A DNA stretch of 64,000 bases from Nitrosomonadales bacterium (GCA_016214695.1 JACRNY010000004.1:310001-374000), one strand, 5' to 3'. Positions 1-10,754 are shown, counted from the first letter of the stretch. Translations and numbers: made by a program. Notes: generated by a model from the letters alone, not told the origin.

Positions 1-1007
1 ATCACACGGCGCGGGAAATACACCGAGTTGCCGCGATTGATCGCTTCCTTGTCCAGCGCATCGCCCGCTTTCACATAAGCGCTCACGTCGGCGATGGCGA
101 CCACGAGGCGGAAGCCTTGGCTGTTAGGCTCGCAATACACCGCATCGTCGAAATCGCGCGCGGTCTCGCCGTCTATGGTCACCAGCGGCAGCTTGGCCAC
201 GCTTTCGCGTCCGGCATAGTCGGCCGGTCTGACTTCCGGCGAGAAAGCCTTGGCTTGTTTCTCGGCGTCGTGCGGAAACTCGTTGGGCAAGTCGTGCTTG
301 CGCAGTGCGATCTCGATCTCCATGCCCGGATCGGCATAGTTGCCCAGCACTTCGACGATGCGGCCGATGGGCTGCGCATGCTTGGACGGCTGCTGCATGA
401 TCTCCAGCATCACCACCTGACCGGCCTTGGCTCCGCCTGAGGCTCCCGGTGCGACCAGGAAATCCTGGCTGATGCGGCGGTTCTCGGCCACCACGAACTG
501 GATGCCGTGTTCTTCGTACAGGCGCCCGACCACGCGTGTATTGGCATTTTCCAGCACTTCCACGATCTTGGCCTCGCGCCGACCGCGCCGGTCTTCGCCG
601 CCGACTCGTGCCATCACGGTATCGCCGTGCAGCACCTTGTGCATCTCCTTCTCGCTCAGGACGAGGTCGGGGCTGCCGTCGTCCGGGATCAGGAAACCGA
701 AGCCGTCCGGATGCCCCTGCACCTTACCCTTGACGAGGTCGAGCTTGTCCACCTGACAGATGGCGCCCTTGCGGTTGCGCATGATCTGGCCGTCACGCTC
801 CATGGCGCGCAGACGCCGGCTGAACAGCTCTTCTTCGTGGCCCTCGATATCAAGCAGGCCGCAAAGCTCGTCCTGCTCCACCGGCACCCCCCTTTCGGCC
901 AGCAACTGCAGGATGTACTCGCGGCTGGGCAAGGGATTTTCGTATTGCTCGCGCTCCCGTTCCAGGAAGGGGTCGAGTTCGCGGATATTTTTTTTCTTCT
1001 TCATCAT
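1..1007 (-). CDS. rnr: Ribonuclease R, 5' part (runs off the window)
   Basis: 3'-to-5' exoribonuclease of the RNB family that degrades structured RNA and acts in rRNA/mRNA turnover. The visible 335 residues read as a Lys-rich start, a winged-helix-like N-terminal domain, a cold-shock/OB domain (GKVQGHPDGFGFLIPDD) and the beginning of the RNB catalytic domain with TIDGETARDFDDAV, whose Asp residues bind the catalytic metal, then RGNSVYFPRRV at the window edge. The ATG at 1007 (a second ATG follows directly) is preceded by AGGA at a good distance. The C-terminal half lies outside the window. The gene is divergent from tRNA-Leu, whose -35 box reaches the rnr start codon. Family assignment is firm. 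Confidence 0.95.
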   Translation of the reverse strand, partial: MMKKKKNIRELDPFLEREREQYENPLPSREYILQLLAERGVPVEQDELCGLLDIEGHEEELFSRRLRAMERDGQIMRNRKGAICQVDKLDLVKGKVQGHPDGFGFLIPDDGSPDLVLSEKEMHKVLHGDTVMARVGGEDRRGRREAKIVEVLENANTRVVGRLYEEHGIQFVVAENRRISQDFLVAPGASGGAKAGQVVMLEIMQQPSKHAQPIGRIVEVLGNYADPGMEIEIALRKHDLPNEFPHDAEKQAKAFSPEVRPADYAGRESVAKLPLVTIDGETARDFDDAVYCEPNSQGFRLVVAIADVSAYVKAGDALDKEAINRGNSVYFPRRV

Positions 1008-1035
1008 TGACACAAATTCCTATAGCAATTAAAGT
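1007..1035 (+). promoter_or_regulatory. Sigma-70 promoter of tRNA-Leu(CAG)
   Basis: TTGACA at 1007-1012, 17-base spacer, TAAAGT at 1030-1035, followed by a GC-rich discriminator (GCGCACCC), the usual pattern of stable-RNA promoters under stringent control. The -35 box overlaps the first base of the divergent rnr start codon. Confidence 0.7.
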
Positions 1036-1053
1036 GCGCACCCTCGAAGCAAT

Positions 1054-1140
1054 GCCCAGATGGCGGAATTGGTAGACGCACTAGGTTCAGGTCCTAGCGG
1101 TGGCAACACTGTGGAGGTTCGAGTCCTCTTCTGGGCACCA
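1054..1140 (+). tRNA. tRNA-Leu(CAG)
   Basis: Complete 87-base class II tRNA with encoded CCA (1138-1140). The 7-bp acceptor stem GCCCAGA/TCTGGGC closes perfectly. The anticodon stem CTAGG/CCTAG holds the loop TTCAGGT (anticodon CAG). A long variable arm and GGTTCGAGTCC T-arm are present. A promoter lies just upstream and a terminator just downstream, so it is a single-gene transcription unit between rnr and purA. Confidence 0.98.
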
Positions 1141-1152
1141 ATATCAAACAAG

Positions 1153-1178
1153 ACGGTTCGCGCAAGCGAGCCGTTTTT
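1153..1178 (+). terminator. Rho-independent terminator of tRNA-Leu(CAG)
   Basis: Stem ACGGTTCGC/GCGAGCCGT (9 bp, one G-T pair) with loop GCAA, followed by TTTTT. Confidence 0.8.
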
Positions 1179-1201
1179 GTTTATATCTACGTTTTCCAAA
1201 T

Positions 1202-1230
1202 AAAAACACGCACCGCCTTGGCGATGCGTG
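1202..1230 (-). terminator. Rho-independent terminator after purA
   Basis: On the minus strand CACGCATCG and CGGTGCGTG pair around a short CCAAGG turn and are followed by TTTTTA. It ends the hfq-to-purA transcript and faces the tRNA-Leu terminator. Confidence 0.75.
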
Positions 1231-1256
1231 CTCGTTTCTACCGTTTGAATCACCGC

Positions 1257-2588
<1,332 letters not shown>

Positions 2589-2594
2589 TCAGTT

Positions 2595-3755
2595 TTAATT
2601 CTTCAGCGCGACCACGCCCCAGTTGCCGTCGCGCAGCACCAGTTCGCGGTCACAGTTCAGTTCTGTGTGATATTCGGCTTTGCCCAGCAGGTCGACCACC
2701 ACGACTTCGCCCTGCTCGCGCAATTTGGCGATGACGGCATCCAGCGCGGCATCCTGGCGGTGGGGAGCGTGGATCCCCTTGGCCTGGGCCTGCTTCGCCA
2801 GCAGACCGTGCAACTGGCGCAGATCCATGCTGAAGCCGGTGGCCGGTCGGGCGCGGCCGAAGGCCTTGCCGACATCGTCATAGCGCCCGCCCACGGCGAT
2901 GGCATCGTGGCTGCCCTCATGATAAGCCGCGAAGACCATGCCGCTGTGATAGTGATAGCCGCGCAGCTCGGCAAGGTCGATTCCTATGCTGCCGGCAGCT
3001 CCGCCAAGGTACTCGGCTGCTTTGGCCAGATCGTCCAGTGCCGACTTGAGCTCGGGGAAGTCCGGCAGGACTGCACGTGCCTGTGCGATCACTTCGACGC
3101 CACCATAAAGCCTGGGCAGGGCAAGTAAAGCTGCCCGCGTCTGTTCTGGAAGATCTGCGGCCAATGTTTGCAGGGATGGCACATCCTTGCGCTGGAGCGC
3201 GTTGAACAGTTCGCTTTCCAGTTCGCATGGAACGGCTGCACGCTGCATCAAGCTGCGGAACACGGCGACATGCCCAAAGTCGAGATGCACACCCTTTATC
3301 CCCAACAAGGCCAGAGCTTGCAGCATCAGGCGCTGCACCTCCAGATCACTCTCGACCCCGGCATGACCGTATAGCTCGGCGCCGATCTGCAGCGGCTCGC
3401 GGGTACGCATCAAACCTGCCGGCTGGGTATGCAGCACGCTACCCGCATAGCACAGGCGAGCAACGCCCTGGCGATTGAGGAGATGGGCGTCGATGCGAGC
3501 CACCTGCGGCGTGATGTCAGCGCGGACAGCCAGCGTGCGGCCGCTCAGCTGATCGACCAGTTTGAAGCTGCGCAGATCCATGTCTTCGCTGTCGTTGATG
3601 AGCAAAGACTCGGCATATTCCAGCAAGGGAGGTGACACCAGCTGATAACCCGAACGGCGCAGCAGTTCGAGTACATCACGGCGCATACCTTCGATGCGCC
3701 AAGCCTCGTCCGGCAGCATGTCTTGGATATATTCCGGTAACAACCAATTCATCAT
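2595..3755 (-). CDS. hisZ: ATP phosphoribosyltransferase regulatory subunit HisZ
   Basis: HisZ is a histidyl-tRNA-synthetase paralogue with no charging activity that forms the hetero-octameric ATP phosphoribosyltransferase with the short form of HisG, and is needed for histidine feedback. The 386 residues show the class II synthetase-like core (LPDEAWRIEGMRRDVLELL, LVDQLSGRTLAVRADITPQVARI, SGMVFAAYHEG, AVGGRYDDVGKAFG) but lack the HisRS C-terminal anticodon domain. The start ATG at 3755 overlaps the DUF2065 stop by four bases (ATGA), which supports translational coupling. The hflC-hisZ-purA order is common in betaproteobacteria. hisG is not in the window. Confidence 0.93.
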   Translation of the reverse strand: MMNWLLPEYIQDMLPDEAWRIEGMRRDVLELLRRSGYQLVSPPLLEYAESLLINDSEDMDLRSFKLVDQLSGRTLAVRADITPQVARIDAHLLNRQGVARLCYAGSVLHTQPAGLMRTREPLQIGAELYGHAGVESDLEVQRLMLQALALLGIKGVHLDFGHVAVFRSLMQRAAVPCELESELFNALQRKDVPSLQTLAADLPEQTRAALLALPRLYGGVEVIAQARAVLPDFPELKSALDDLAKAAEYLGGAAGSIGIDLAELRGYHYHSGMVFAAYHEGSHDAIAVGGRYDDVGKAFGRARPATGFSMDLRQLHGLLAKQAQAKGIHAPHRQDAALDAVIAKLREQGEVVVVDLLGKAEYHTELNCDRELVLRDGNWGVVALKN

Positions 3756-3937
3756 TTCATCCAGTAAATCAGCAACAACCCGCTCAGCATCAGCGTCAAT
3801 CCGATGAAGCGGGCCTGACCGTCTTGAAACTGTGACACTTTACGCAGGGTTTCGCGCCAGGAGGCGGGAAACAGGAACGGCATGATCCCTTCCAGCACCA
3901 ACATCAAACCCAGCGCCGCCAGCCAATAGTCGCCCAT
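3752..3937 (-). CDS. DUF2065 family small inner-membrane protein (YjeT-like)
   Basis: A 61-residue protein with two predicted membrane helices (about residues 5-23 and 43-59) separated by a basic loop (SWRETLRKVSQFQDGQARF). It resembles the DUF2065/YjeT family, whose members often lie directly downstream of hflC, as here (six-base gap). Its function is unknown; the location suggests association with the HflKC membrane complex, but that is inference. The stop codon overlaps the hisZ start. Confidence 0.85.
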   Translation of the reverse strand: MGDYWLAALGLMLVLEGIMPFLFPASWRETLRKVSQFQDGQARFIGLTLMLSGLLLIYWMK

Positions 3938-3943
3938 GCGAAC

Positions 3944-4822
3944 CTATTTGCCGTCCCTGCCGGAGCCCTTCAGATACTTGAAGAACGGCGAGCCGGCATC
4001 CAGTACCATGACATCGCTCTTGTTCTTGAAGCCCTGCTTGTAGACATCCAGACTGCGGTAGAAGGCATAGAACTCGGGATTGCGGCCGAACGCGCCAGCA
4101 TACAAGGCCGACGCCCTGGCATCGCCCTCACCCTTGATCTTTTGCGCATCGCGATAGGCTTGCGCCAGGATCACTTCACGCTGCCTGTCGGCGTCGGCAC
4201 GGATCTTCTCGCTCTCGGCATTACCGGTTGCACGCAACTCGTTGGCGACGCGCTTGCGCTCGGCATCCATACGGCGATAGACCGATTCGCTGATCTCCAC
4301 CGGGAAATCCACCCGTTTCAGGCGCACGTCCAGCACTTCCACGCCGATCTTGCGCGCGTCGACGTCGGTCTTCTCCTGCACCACGCGCATCAACTCGTCG
4401 CGCTTGCCGGAGACAACTTCATGGATAGTGAGCTTGCCGAACTCTTCGCGCATCGCGGAGTTCACCGTCTGCATCAGACGGGTCTGCGCGCGTGCCTCGT
4501 CACCACCCACGCTGATGTAATACTGCTTCACATCGACGATGCGCCATTTGACGAAGGAGTCCACCAGCATGTTCTTCTTTTCGGCCGTGATGATGCGTTC
4601 CGGTTCCGGTGCATCCAGGGTCAGGATGCGCGAATCGAAGAGTCGCACGTTCTGCACCAGCGGCAACTTGAACTTGAGGCCCGGCGTGCTTTCCACGCGC
4701 ATCACTTCGCTCAACTGGAACACGATGGCGGTCTGGCGCTGATCCACGACAAACAGACTCATGCTGGCCAGGATCAGGATGACGACGCCACCCACCAGGA
4801 AATTGGTCGAATTCAGCTTCAT
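3944..4822 (-). CDS. hflC: HflC, FtsH-modulating membrane protein
   Basis: SPFH/prohibitin-domain protein that with HflK forms a large periplasm-facing cage around FtsH and modulates its proteolysis. The 292 residues contain one N-terminal membrane anchor (FLVGGVVILILASMSLFVV), the SPFH core (TAIVFQLSEVMRVESTPGLKFKLPLVQNV; ITAEKKNMLVDSFVKWRI) and a long charged helix rich in Arg, Glu and Ala. Length fits the family. It starts directly after the hflK stop codon, so the two are probably made in equal amounts. Confidence 0.97.
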   Translation of the reverse strand: MKLNSTNFLVGGVVILILASMSLFVVDQRQTAIVFQLSEVMRVESTPGLKFKLPLVQNVRLFDSRILTLDAPEPERIITAEKKNMLVDSFVKWRIVDVKQYYISVGGDEARAQTRLMQTVNSAMREEFGKLTIHEVVSGKRDELMRVVQEKTDVDARKIGVEVLDVRLKRVDFPVEISESVYRRMDAERKRVANELRATGNAESEKIRADADRQREVILAQAYRDAQKIKGEGDARASALYAGAFGRNPEFYAFYRSLDVYKQGFKNKSDVMVLDAGSPFFKYLKGSGRDGK

Positions 4823-5995
4823 TTAGCGTGCCTCCCTTTCGCGACCGAACAGCGGCTCGCGCACGCGCGGCGCCACCTCGTTCGTCGGTGTCGATGTCAG
4901 TTGCTCCGTCGGTTTGGGCAACTCGGCGCCCGGGTTGGTGCTCTGGATCAGCTTGTCCAGGGGCAGGTAAAGCAGATTGCCGCCGCCGCTCTTCTGGTCG
5001 ACGATGACCTTGCTGGTGCTGGTGAGGATCTGCTGCTTCATGTCCTGATACATACGTTCGCGCGTCACTTGCGGCGCTTTTTCGTATTCGATCAGGATCT
5101 GCTTGAAGCGGCTCGCATCACCTTCGGCATTGGCAATCACGCTCTGTTTGTAACCGTCCGCTTCCTGCATCAGACGCGCTGCCGCACCTTTGGCGCGCGG
5201 CACGACATCGTTGGCATAGGCCTGACCTTCATTCTTCTGGCGTTCCCTGTCCTGTCCGGCCTTGACGGCATCGTCGAACGCCGCCTGCACCTGCTCGGGC
5301 GGTTGCGCGTTCTGCATGGTGACCTTGCTCACGATGATGCCCGATTTGTAGCGATCCAGAATCTCCTGGATCAGCTTGGTGGTGGCAGCGGCGACCTGCT
5401 CGCGACCCTCGTAAAGCACATAGTCCATCTTGCTGCGGCCGACCACTTCACGGATGGCCGTCTCGGCGGCCTGGCGCACGTTCTCATCCGCATTGCGATT
5501 GTTGAACAGGTATTCAGCCGGGTCCTTGAGGAAGTACTGCACCGCGAACTGGATGTCGACGATGTTCTCGTCATCGGTCAGCATCAGCGATTCTTTCAGC
5601 ATCTTGTTCTTCACGTTCTCGCGGTAACCGATCTCGGCGGTACGCACCTGGCTCAGGTTGACCACTTCCACCGTTTCGATCGGGTACGGCATGTGCCAGC
5701 GCGGGCCGGCTTCCGTGATCTCGACCTGCTTGCCGAAGCGCAGCACAACACCGCGCTGGCTGGCATCGACGATATAGAAACCGCTGGCGACCCAGACCAG
5801 GGCCACGATCAGCACGATCAGCCCCATGCCACTACCCATCCCGCCGGAAGAGTTGCTGCCGCCGCCTTTGGAAGATCCGCCTCCGGACCTCCCGAACAGC
5901 GATTCGATCTTGCGATTCAGATTGCGCATCACCTCTTCCAGGTCGGGAGGGCCGCCACTGTTTTTGTTACCCCATTGCGGGTCGTTCAATCCCAT
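4823..5995 (-). CDS. hflK: HflK, FtsH-modulating membrane protein
   Basis: Partner of HflC in the FtsH-associated SPFH complex. The 390 residues begin with a Gly/Ser-rich cytoplasmic segment (residues about 38-55, SGGGSSKGGGSNSSGG), then one membrane helix (LIVLIVALVWVASGFYIV), the SPFH domain (SQRGVVLRFGKQVEITEAGPRWH) and a helical C-terminal region ending in a low-complexity Pro/Thr tail. The Gly-rich N-terminus is typical of HflK and separates it from HflC. It lies 22 bases after hflX. Confidence 0.97.
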   Translation of the reverse strand: MGLNDPQWGNKNSGGPPDLEEVMRNLNRKIESLFGRSGGGSSKGGGSNSSGGMGSGMGLIVLIVALVWVASGFYIVDASQRGVVLRFGKQVEITEAGPRWHMPYPIETVEVVNLSQVRTAEIGYRENVKNKMLKESLMLTDDENIVDIQFAVQYFLKDPAEYLFNNRNADENVRQAAETAIREVVGRSKMDYVLYEGREQVAAATTKLIQEILDRYKSGIIVSKVTMQNAQPPEQVQAAFDDAVKAGQDRERQKNEGQAYANDVVPRAKGAAARLMQEADGYKQSVIANAEGDASRFKQILIEYEKAPQVTRERMYQDMKQQILTSTSKVIVDQKSGGGNLLYLPLDKLIQSTNPGAELPKPTEQLTSTPTNEVAPRVREPLFGREREAR

Positions 5996-6017
5996 AGTTG
6001 TCTGCCTTTAGGTCAAC

Positions 6018-7160
6018 TCAATTGTCATTCAGCGGATGCCATTCTTCCGCCTGCTTTTCCGCTACTGGCACATCGCGCACTTCGGCAAGTGCGGCCCGCA
6101 ATTCGGACAGTCCGGCGCCCGTTTTGGCGCTCAAATGGATGCTCACGATATTACCATATTCGTCCCGCTTCACGCCTGCTTCCAGCCCCTGCAGATCGAT
6201 CTTGTTATAGACCACGATCTGCGGGATGGCTTGCGCCCCGATCTCGGCCAGCACCTTGTTCACTTCGGCGACCTGATCGTGCCGTTCCGGGCTGTTCACA
6301 TCCACCACATGCAGCAACAGATCGGCCTGTGCGGTCTCTTCCAGTGTGCTGCGGAAGGCTGCCACCAGACCGTGCGGCAGATGGCGGATGAATCCTACCG
6401 TGTCGGAAAGCACCACCTGGCGCGCGCTGTCACCTTCCAGAAATATCTTGCGGGCCGTGGTGTCCAGCGTAGCGAACAACTGGTTGGCGACATAGACGTT
6501 GGCGTTGGTTAACCGGTTGAACAAAGTGGATTTGCCCGCATTGGTATAACCCACGATGGAGACCGACATCACGTCGGAACGATTGCGCGCCTTGCGCTGC
6601 AGTTCGCGGTGCTTTTTCAGCTGTTTCAGCCGTTCGTTGAGCAGATGGACGCGCCTATCCAGCTTGCGCCGGTCCAGTTCCAGCTGCGTCTCGCCGGGAC
6701 CGCGTGCGCCGACGGCGAACTTCTGCTGCCCCATGTCCATGTTCATACCGACCAGGCGTGTGGAAAGGTATTTGAGCTGCGCCAGTTCGACCTGGACCTT
6801 GCCTTCATGGCTTTGCGCCCGTAATGCGAAGATATCCAGGATCAGCATGGTGCGGTCGATCACCCGCGTCTGGATCTTGGCGGTGAGATTGCGCATCTGC
6901 GCGGGAGACAGGTCATGATTGAAGATGACCAACGGAGCTTCCAGTTCCTCAACCAGCGCGGCGATCTCGTCCACCTTGCCGCTGCCGGCGAAGGTCGAGG
7001 CATCCGGGCGTTGCCGCTTGCCCTCTACCAGCGCAAGGGTACGGACGCCGGCGCTTTCCGCCAGCAATCGCAACTCTTCCAGGCTTTCTGCGTAATCGGG
7101 TGCACCGAAATCGAGACTGACCAGTACCGCCGTGTTCGGGGCAGTCGTTGACTCAAGCAT
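6018..7160 (-). CDS. hflX: GTPase HflX
   Basis: Ribosome-associated GTPase that splits stalled 70S ribosomes under stress. The 380 residues show the HflX N-terminal domain (GSGKVDEIAALVEE, FNHDLSPAQMRNL, GKVQVELAQLKYLSTRLVG, GPGETQLELDRR) and the G domain with G1 VGYTNAGKSTLFNRL, G3 DTVGFIRHLP and G4 NKID. It lacks the long C-terminal extension of some homologues. The start ATG shares one base with the hfq stop (TAATG), the classic coupled hfq-hflX arrangement. Confidence 0.97.
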   Translation of the reverse strand: MLESTTAPNTAVLVSLDFGAPDYAESLEELRLLAESAGVRTLALVEGKRQRPDASTFAGSGKVDEIAALVEELEAPLVIFNHDLSPAQMRNLTAKIQTRVIDRTMLILDIFALRAQSHEGKVQVELAQLKYLSTRLVGMNMDMGQQKFAVGARGPGETQLELDRRKLDRRVHLLNERLKQLKKHRELQRKARNRSDVMSVSIVGYTNAGKSTLFNRLTNANVYVANQLFATLDTTARKIFLEGDSARQVVLSDTVGFIRHLPHGLVAAFRSTLEETAQADLLLHVVDVNSPERHDQVAEVNKVLAEIGAQAIPQIVVYNKIDLQGLEAGVKRDEYGNIVSIHLSAKTGAGLSELRAALAEVRDVPVAEKQAEEWHPLNDN

Positions 7161-7390
7161 TACTCTGCTTCGAACGGGATGGTGACTGCGCGTGCGGGTA
7201 CGATAGTGGAGATGGCATGCTTGTAGACCATCTGGGTGACGGTATTCTTCAGCAGCACCACATATTGATCGAACGATTCGACCTGGCCTTGCAACTTGAT
7301 GCCGTTGACCAGATAGATGGCGACCTGCACATGTTCCTTACGCAGCGCGTTCAGGAACGGGTCTTGTAATTGTTGCCCTTTTGTACTCAT
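7160..7390 (-). CDS. hfq: RNA chaperone Hfq
   Basis: Hexameric Sm-like protein that pairs small RNAs with mRNAs. The 76 residues contain the Sm1 motif ([19 protein letters not shown]) and Sm2 ([19 protein letters not shown]), including the distal KH pocket residues, and end in a short tail. The ATG at 7390 gives the usual N-terminus [14 protein letters not shown]; the upstream in-frame ATG at 7423 would add 11 residues not typical of the family. It heads the hfq-hflX-hflK-hflC-DUF2065-hisZ-purA operon. No clear promoter with both boxes was seen upstream. Confidence 0.97.
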   Translation of the reverse strand: MSTKGQQLQDPFLNALRKEHVQVAIYLVNGIKLQGQVESFDQYVVLLKNTVTQMVYKHAISTIVPARAVTIPFEAE

Positions 7391-7467
7391 GATGTCCGCT
7401 CTTACTGTTATCGGGGCGGACACTTTACTGGAAAATCAGGCATTGCGGAAGTGCACTGGCGAGAAGC

Positions 7468-7599
7468 TCAACCCTGCCGACTTGTCTTGCGCCTGCCAGC
7501 CCAAGCCGCTCCTTCCAGAATCACCGCTCCAGAGATCAGGACAAACAGGAAGGTCGTCAATATCAGGGTGACCACCAGGCCGAGAATAAGTGTTTTCAT
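7468..7599 (-). CDS. Small single-pass membrane protein, 43 residues, unknown function
   Basis: A short reading frame (ATG 7599, TGA 7468-7470) in the 394-base space between uvrB and hfq. It is preceded by GGGAGG six bases from the ATG, one of the best ribosome-binding sites in the window. The product has one long hydrophobic stretch (about residues 4-28: LILGLVVTLILTTFLF and following) and a basic tail (AGRRKTSRQG), so an N-out/C-in inner-membrane peptide is plausible. I do not recognise a family. I see nothing else in 7600-7784 or 7391-7467 apart from leader sequence. Existence is inferred from the ribosome-binding site and composition. Confidence 0.6.
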   Translation of the reverse strand: MKTLILGLVVTLILTTFLFVLISGAVILEGAAWAGRRKTSRQG

Positions 7600-7784
7600 T
7601 TCAACCTCCCATTAGTTGGGTGGGAATACACCAGTTGAGTACTATTTCGGCAAATTGGCGCAAGACTTGAGAATATCAGCGGTGTGATTCATAGAGATCG
7701 TTTCAACTTTCCCAACTCCAAACCCAGCTTGGATGCGATCACTGGAGAAGCAAGCCCTGCTGGAATCTGAATCCCATTAACGAT

Positions 7785-9809
7785 TCACAACGGAGAAAGG
7801 AACACGCTCTCGCGCAACTTCTTCAACTGGTCGCGCAGTTGTGCGGCTTTTTCGAACTCCAGGTTCTTGGCGGCCTGCAACATCTCTTTTTCCAGCTTGG
7901 CGATCTCCCTCGACACTTCCTTTTCGCTCATGGCCAGATATTTGGCCTGCGCCTGCGCGGCCTTCAGCGACTCGCGCTCGTCTCCCACATCGTAGGCGCT
8001 GTCGATGATGTCCTTGATGCGCTTGACCACCGACTGCGGCGTGATGCCGTGGGCTTCGTTGTAGGCGATCTGTTTGGCGCGGCGGCGATCGGTCTCATCG
8101 ATGGCCTTGCGCATCGAGTCGGTGATGCGGTCGGCATACAGAATGGCTGTGCCGTGCAGGTGGCGCGCGGCACGGCCTATGGTCTGGATCAGCGAGCGCT
8201 CGGAACGCAGGAAGCCTTCCTTGTCCGCATCCAGGATCGCCACCAGCGACACCTCGGGGATATCCAGCCCTTCGCGCAGCAGGTTGATGCCGACCAAGAC
8301 ATCGAACATGCCGAGGCGCAGGTCGCGGATGATCTCCACTCGCTCCACTGTCTCGATGTCCGAATGCAGGTAACGCACCTTGATGCCGTGTTCGGCGAAA
8401 TACTCGGTGAGGTCTTCCGCCATGCGCTTGGTCAGCGTGGTGACCAGCACGCGTTCTCCCACATTGGTGCGCAAAGTCACTTCGGACATCAGGTCGTCCA
8501 CCTGATTGGTGGCGGGGCGCACGTCGATGGTCGGGTCGATCAGGCCGGTCGGGCGCACCACCTGCTCCACCACCTGTCCGGTATGCTCGGCTTCGTAGGT
8601 GGATGGCGTGGCCGAGACGAAGATGGTCTGGCGCATGATCTTCTCGAACTCGTCGAAACGCAGCGGACGGTTGTCCAGCGCGGACGGCAGGCGAAAACCG
8701 TAGTTGACCAGATTCTCCTTGCGCGCGCGGTCGCCCTTGTACATGCCGCCGATCTGCGGAATGGTGACGTGGCTTTCGTCGATGATCATCAGCGCGTTGG
8801 GCGGCAGGTAGTCCATCAGCGTCGGTGGCGCCTCGCCGGGGCCGCGCCCGGACAGGTGCCGCGAATAGTTCTCGATGCCCTTGGTGAAACCGATCTCGGC
8901 CAGCATCTCCAGATCGTGGCGCGTGCGCTGCTCGATGCGCTGCGCCTCCACCAGCTTGTTCTCCTTGATGAAGAAAGCGATACGCTCGGCCAATTCAACC
9001 TTGATTGTTTCGATTGCGCTCAGCGTCGTTTCGCGCGGCGTCACGTAATGACTGGAGGGATAAACGGTGTAACGCGGCACGCGCGTCATGATGTGGCCGG
9101 TGAGCGGGTCGAACAGCGCCAGCGATTCCACCTCGTCGTCGAACAGCGTCACTCGCAGCGCGTTCTCGCTGCTTTCCGCAGGGAAAATATCGATCACGTC
9201 GCCGCGCACACGGAAGTGGCCGCGATTGAAATCGATGTCGTTGCGCTCGTATTGCATCGCCACCAGGCGCTGGATCACATCGCGCTGCGCCATCTTCTCG
9301 TGCTCTCGCAGGTGCAGGATCATGCCGTGGTAATCCACCGGGTCGCCGATACCGTAGATGGCCGAGACGGTGGCGACGATCACGCAATCTTGCCGTTCCA
9401 GCATCGACTTGGTGGCCGACAGCCGCATCTGCTCGATCTGCTCGTTGATGCTGGAATCCTTCTCGATATACACATCGCGCGACGGTACATAGGCCTCGGG
9501 CTGGTAGTAGTCGTAATAGGAAACGAAGTACTCGACTGCGTTCTCGGGAAAGAACTCGCGCATCTCGGAATACAGCTGCGCCGCCAGCGTCTTGTTCGGC
9601 GCCATCACGATGGCAGGCCGCCCGGTGCGCGCAATAACGTTCGCCATGGTGAAAGTCTTGCCGGAGCCGGTCACACCCAGCAAGGTTTGATACGCGAGAC
9701 CATCCTCGATCCCTTCTACCAGCTGCGCGATGGCCGTGGGCTGGTCGCCGCTCGGCTCGAACGGCAGGTGCAGCAGGTAAGGGCTATCGGGGAAGGAGAT
9801 GGTTTTCAT
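7785..9809 (-). CDS. uvrB: UvrABC system protein B
   Basis: Damage-verifying helicase-like subunit of nucleotide excision repair. It is loaded by UvrA, opens the DNA and recruits UvrC. The 674 residues contain Walker A GVTGSGKT, the beta-hairpin region [12 protein letters not shown], the Walker B DESHV, motif V/VI ([19 protein letters not shown]) and a C-terminal UVR domain ([20 protein letters not shown]) that binds UvrC. The start at 9809 ([14 protein letters not shown]) gives the normal family length; a more upstream ATG at 9854 would add 15 atypical residues. It is a single-gene unit; no convincing LexA box was found upstream. Confidence 0.97.
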   Translation of the reverse strand: MKTISFPDSPYLLHLPFEPSGDQPTAIAQLVEGIEDGLAYQTLLGVTGSGKTFTMANVIARTGRPAIVMAPNKTLAAQLYSEMREFFPENAVEYFVSYYDYYQPEAYVPSRDVYIEKDSSINEQIEQMRLSATKSMLERQDCVIVATVSAIYGIGDPVDYHGMILHLREHEKMAQRDVIQRLVAMQYERNDIDFNRGHFRVRGDVIDIFPAESSENALRVTLFDDEVESLALFDPLTGHIMTRVPRYTVYPSSHYVTPRETTLSAIETIKVELAERIAFFIKENKLVEAQRIEQRTRHDLEMLAEIGFTKGIENYSRHLSGRGPGEAPPTLMDYLPPNALMIIDESHVTIPQIGGMYKGDRARKENLVNYGFRLPSALDNRPLRFDEFEKIMRQTIFVSATPSTYEAEHTGQVVEQVVRPTGLIDPTIDVRPATNQVDDLMSEVTLRTNVGERVLVTTLTKRMAEDLTEYFAEHGIKVRYLHSDIETVERVEIIRDLRLGMFDVLVGINLLREGLDIPEVSLVAILDADKEGFLRSERSLIQTIGRAARHLHGTAILYADRITDSMRKAIDETDRRRAKQIAYNEAHGITPQSVVKRIKDIIDSAYDVGDERESLKAAQAQAKYLAMSEKEVSREIAKLEKEMLQAAKNLEFEKAAQLRDQLKKLRESVFLSPL

Positions 9810-9914
9810 GGTCAGCTGGGTATTGTACGGGGAATGCCGGGAATACCAAACCATGCGGGCAGATTGCGACTGACAGAAGCAGTGCAGCCGGTGTTACGCA
9901 GTCAAGTTATTGGT

Positions 9915-10709
9915 TCAAATTGATCTCCTCCGCACCAACGGATCCTGCCGGTAGAAGCTTGCCAGAAGTCCATACACCGCCGGGCACCCCAGTTGCAGCA
10001 GTTCTGGAGCCTCGAAGAAATATTCGGAGAGAACAGCAAAGAACTCGGCCGGGCTTTCGGTGGCATACGGATCTATCACCGTGTCTTCACCACCATCCAC
10101 GCGACGGCAGAGGTCGTCGTAGGCGGACTGGAACTCGCGTGCCCAGTCTGCCGGAACCATGCCGGAATGCAGCGGCGGTCGGCCGTTCGCGTCGCCGTTC
10201 ATCATGTCCAGCTTGTGGGCGAATTCGTGGATGACGACGTTGAAACCCTCGCCCTGCCCGGAGTGTTCCACGTCTTCCCACGACAACACCATAGGACCGC
10301 CCTGCATCGCCTCGCCGCTGCGCACATCGCGCACATGGTGGACGATGCCGGCTTCGTCCATGTGCTCGCCGTCATGGATGAACTCGCCCGGATAGACCAC
10401 GATCTCGCGCCAGCCTTCATACCAGTCGTAACCGATGTTCAGCACTGGCAGCACCGCAAAGGCGGCGATGGCCGTGGCCATGCCGTCGTCCACCTCGATC
10501 CCGCCCGCGCCTGAGAACGCCTTGTCGGCCAGCAACTGCGTCGCCAGTTCGCGCAACCGCACCTGTTCTGCGGCAAGCAGTCCGTCGAACAGCGGCAGCC
10601 CCATGACCGCCTGCCAGGTAGTCTCGTCCAGCGCATGGCTGCCCTTGCCGCCGCCGAACAGGCTGGCCAGCAGTGTCAGGGAAATATGCTTCACATCACG
10701 CCCGCGCAT
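9915..10709 (-). CDS. mtfA: MtfA-type zinc peptidase (M90)
   Basis: Cytoplasmic zinc-dependent peptidase of the MtfA/DgsA anti-repressor family; in enterobacteria MtfA binds the Mlc repressor and so influences glucose PTS expression. The 264 residues contain the gluzincin HEFAHKLD motif (His161, Glu162, His165) and a downstream Glu in ESPAEFFAVLSEYFF that would be the third zinc ligand. Other family marks are IGYDWYEGWREIVVYPGEF and VLSWEDV. The ATG follows AAGGGA at a workable distance. Its downstream neighbour uvrB is probably unrelated; the ROK kinase lies 45 bases upstream on the same strand. Whether an Mlc-like partner exists here cannot be seen. Confidence 0.92.
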   Translation of the reverse strand: MRGRDVKHISLTLLASLFGGGKGSHALDETTWQAVMGLPLFDGLLAAEQVRLRELATQLLADKAFSGAGGIEVDDGMATAIAAFAVLPVLNIGYDWYEGWREIVVYPGEFIHDGEHMDEAGIVHHVRDVRSGEAMQGGPMVLSWEDVEHSGQGEGFNVVIHEFAHKLDMMNGDANGRPPLHSGMVPADWAREFQSAYDDLCRRVDGGEDTVIDPYATESPAEFFAVLSEYFFEAPELLQLGCPAVYGLLASFYRQDPLVRRRSI

Positions 10710-10754
10710 TTGTCGCGTCCCTTTTCAATTCGTTCGCCATGGTGAGATGCAGGC

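Noticed and set aside
4142-6391. 749-codon plus-strand frame opposite hflC/hflK/hflX
   Set aside because: Shadow of codon bias on the opposite strand; no family motifs and it crosses three real genes.
9810-9914. LexA box before uvrB
   Set aside because: CTGT-like pieces are present but no CTG-N10-CAG arrangement with good match.
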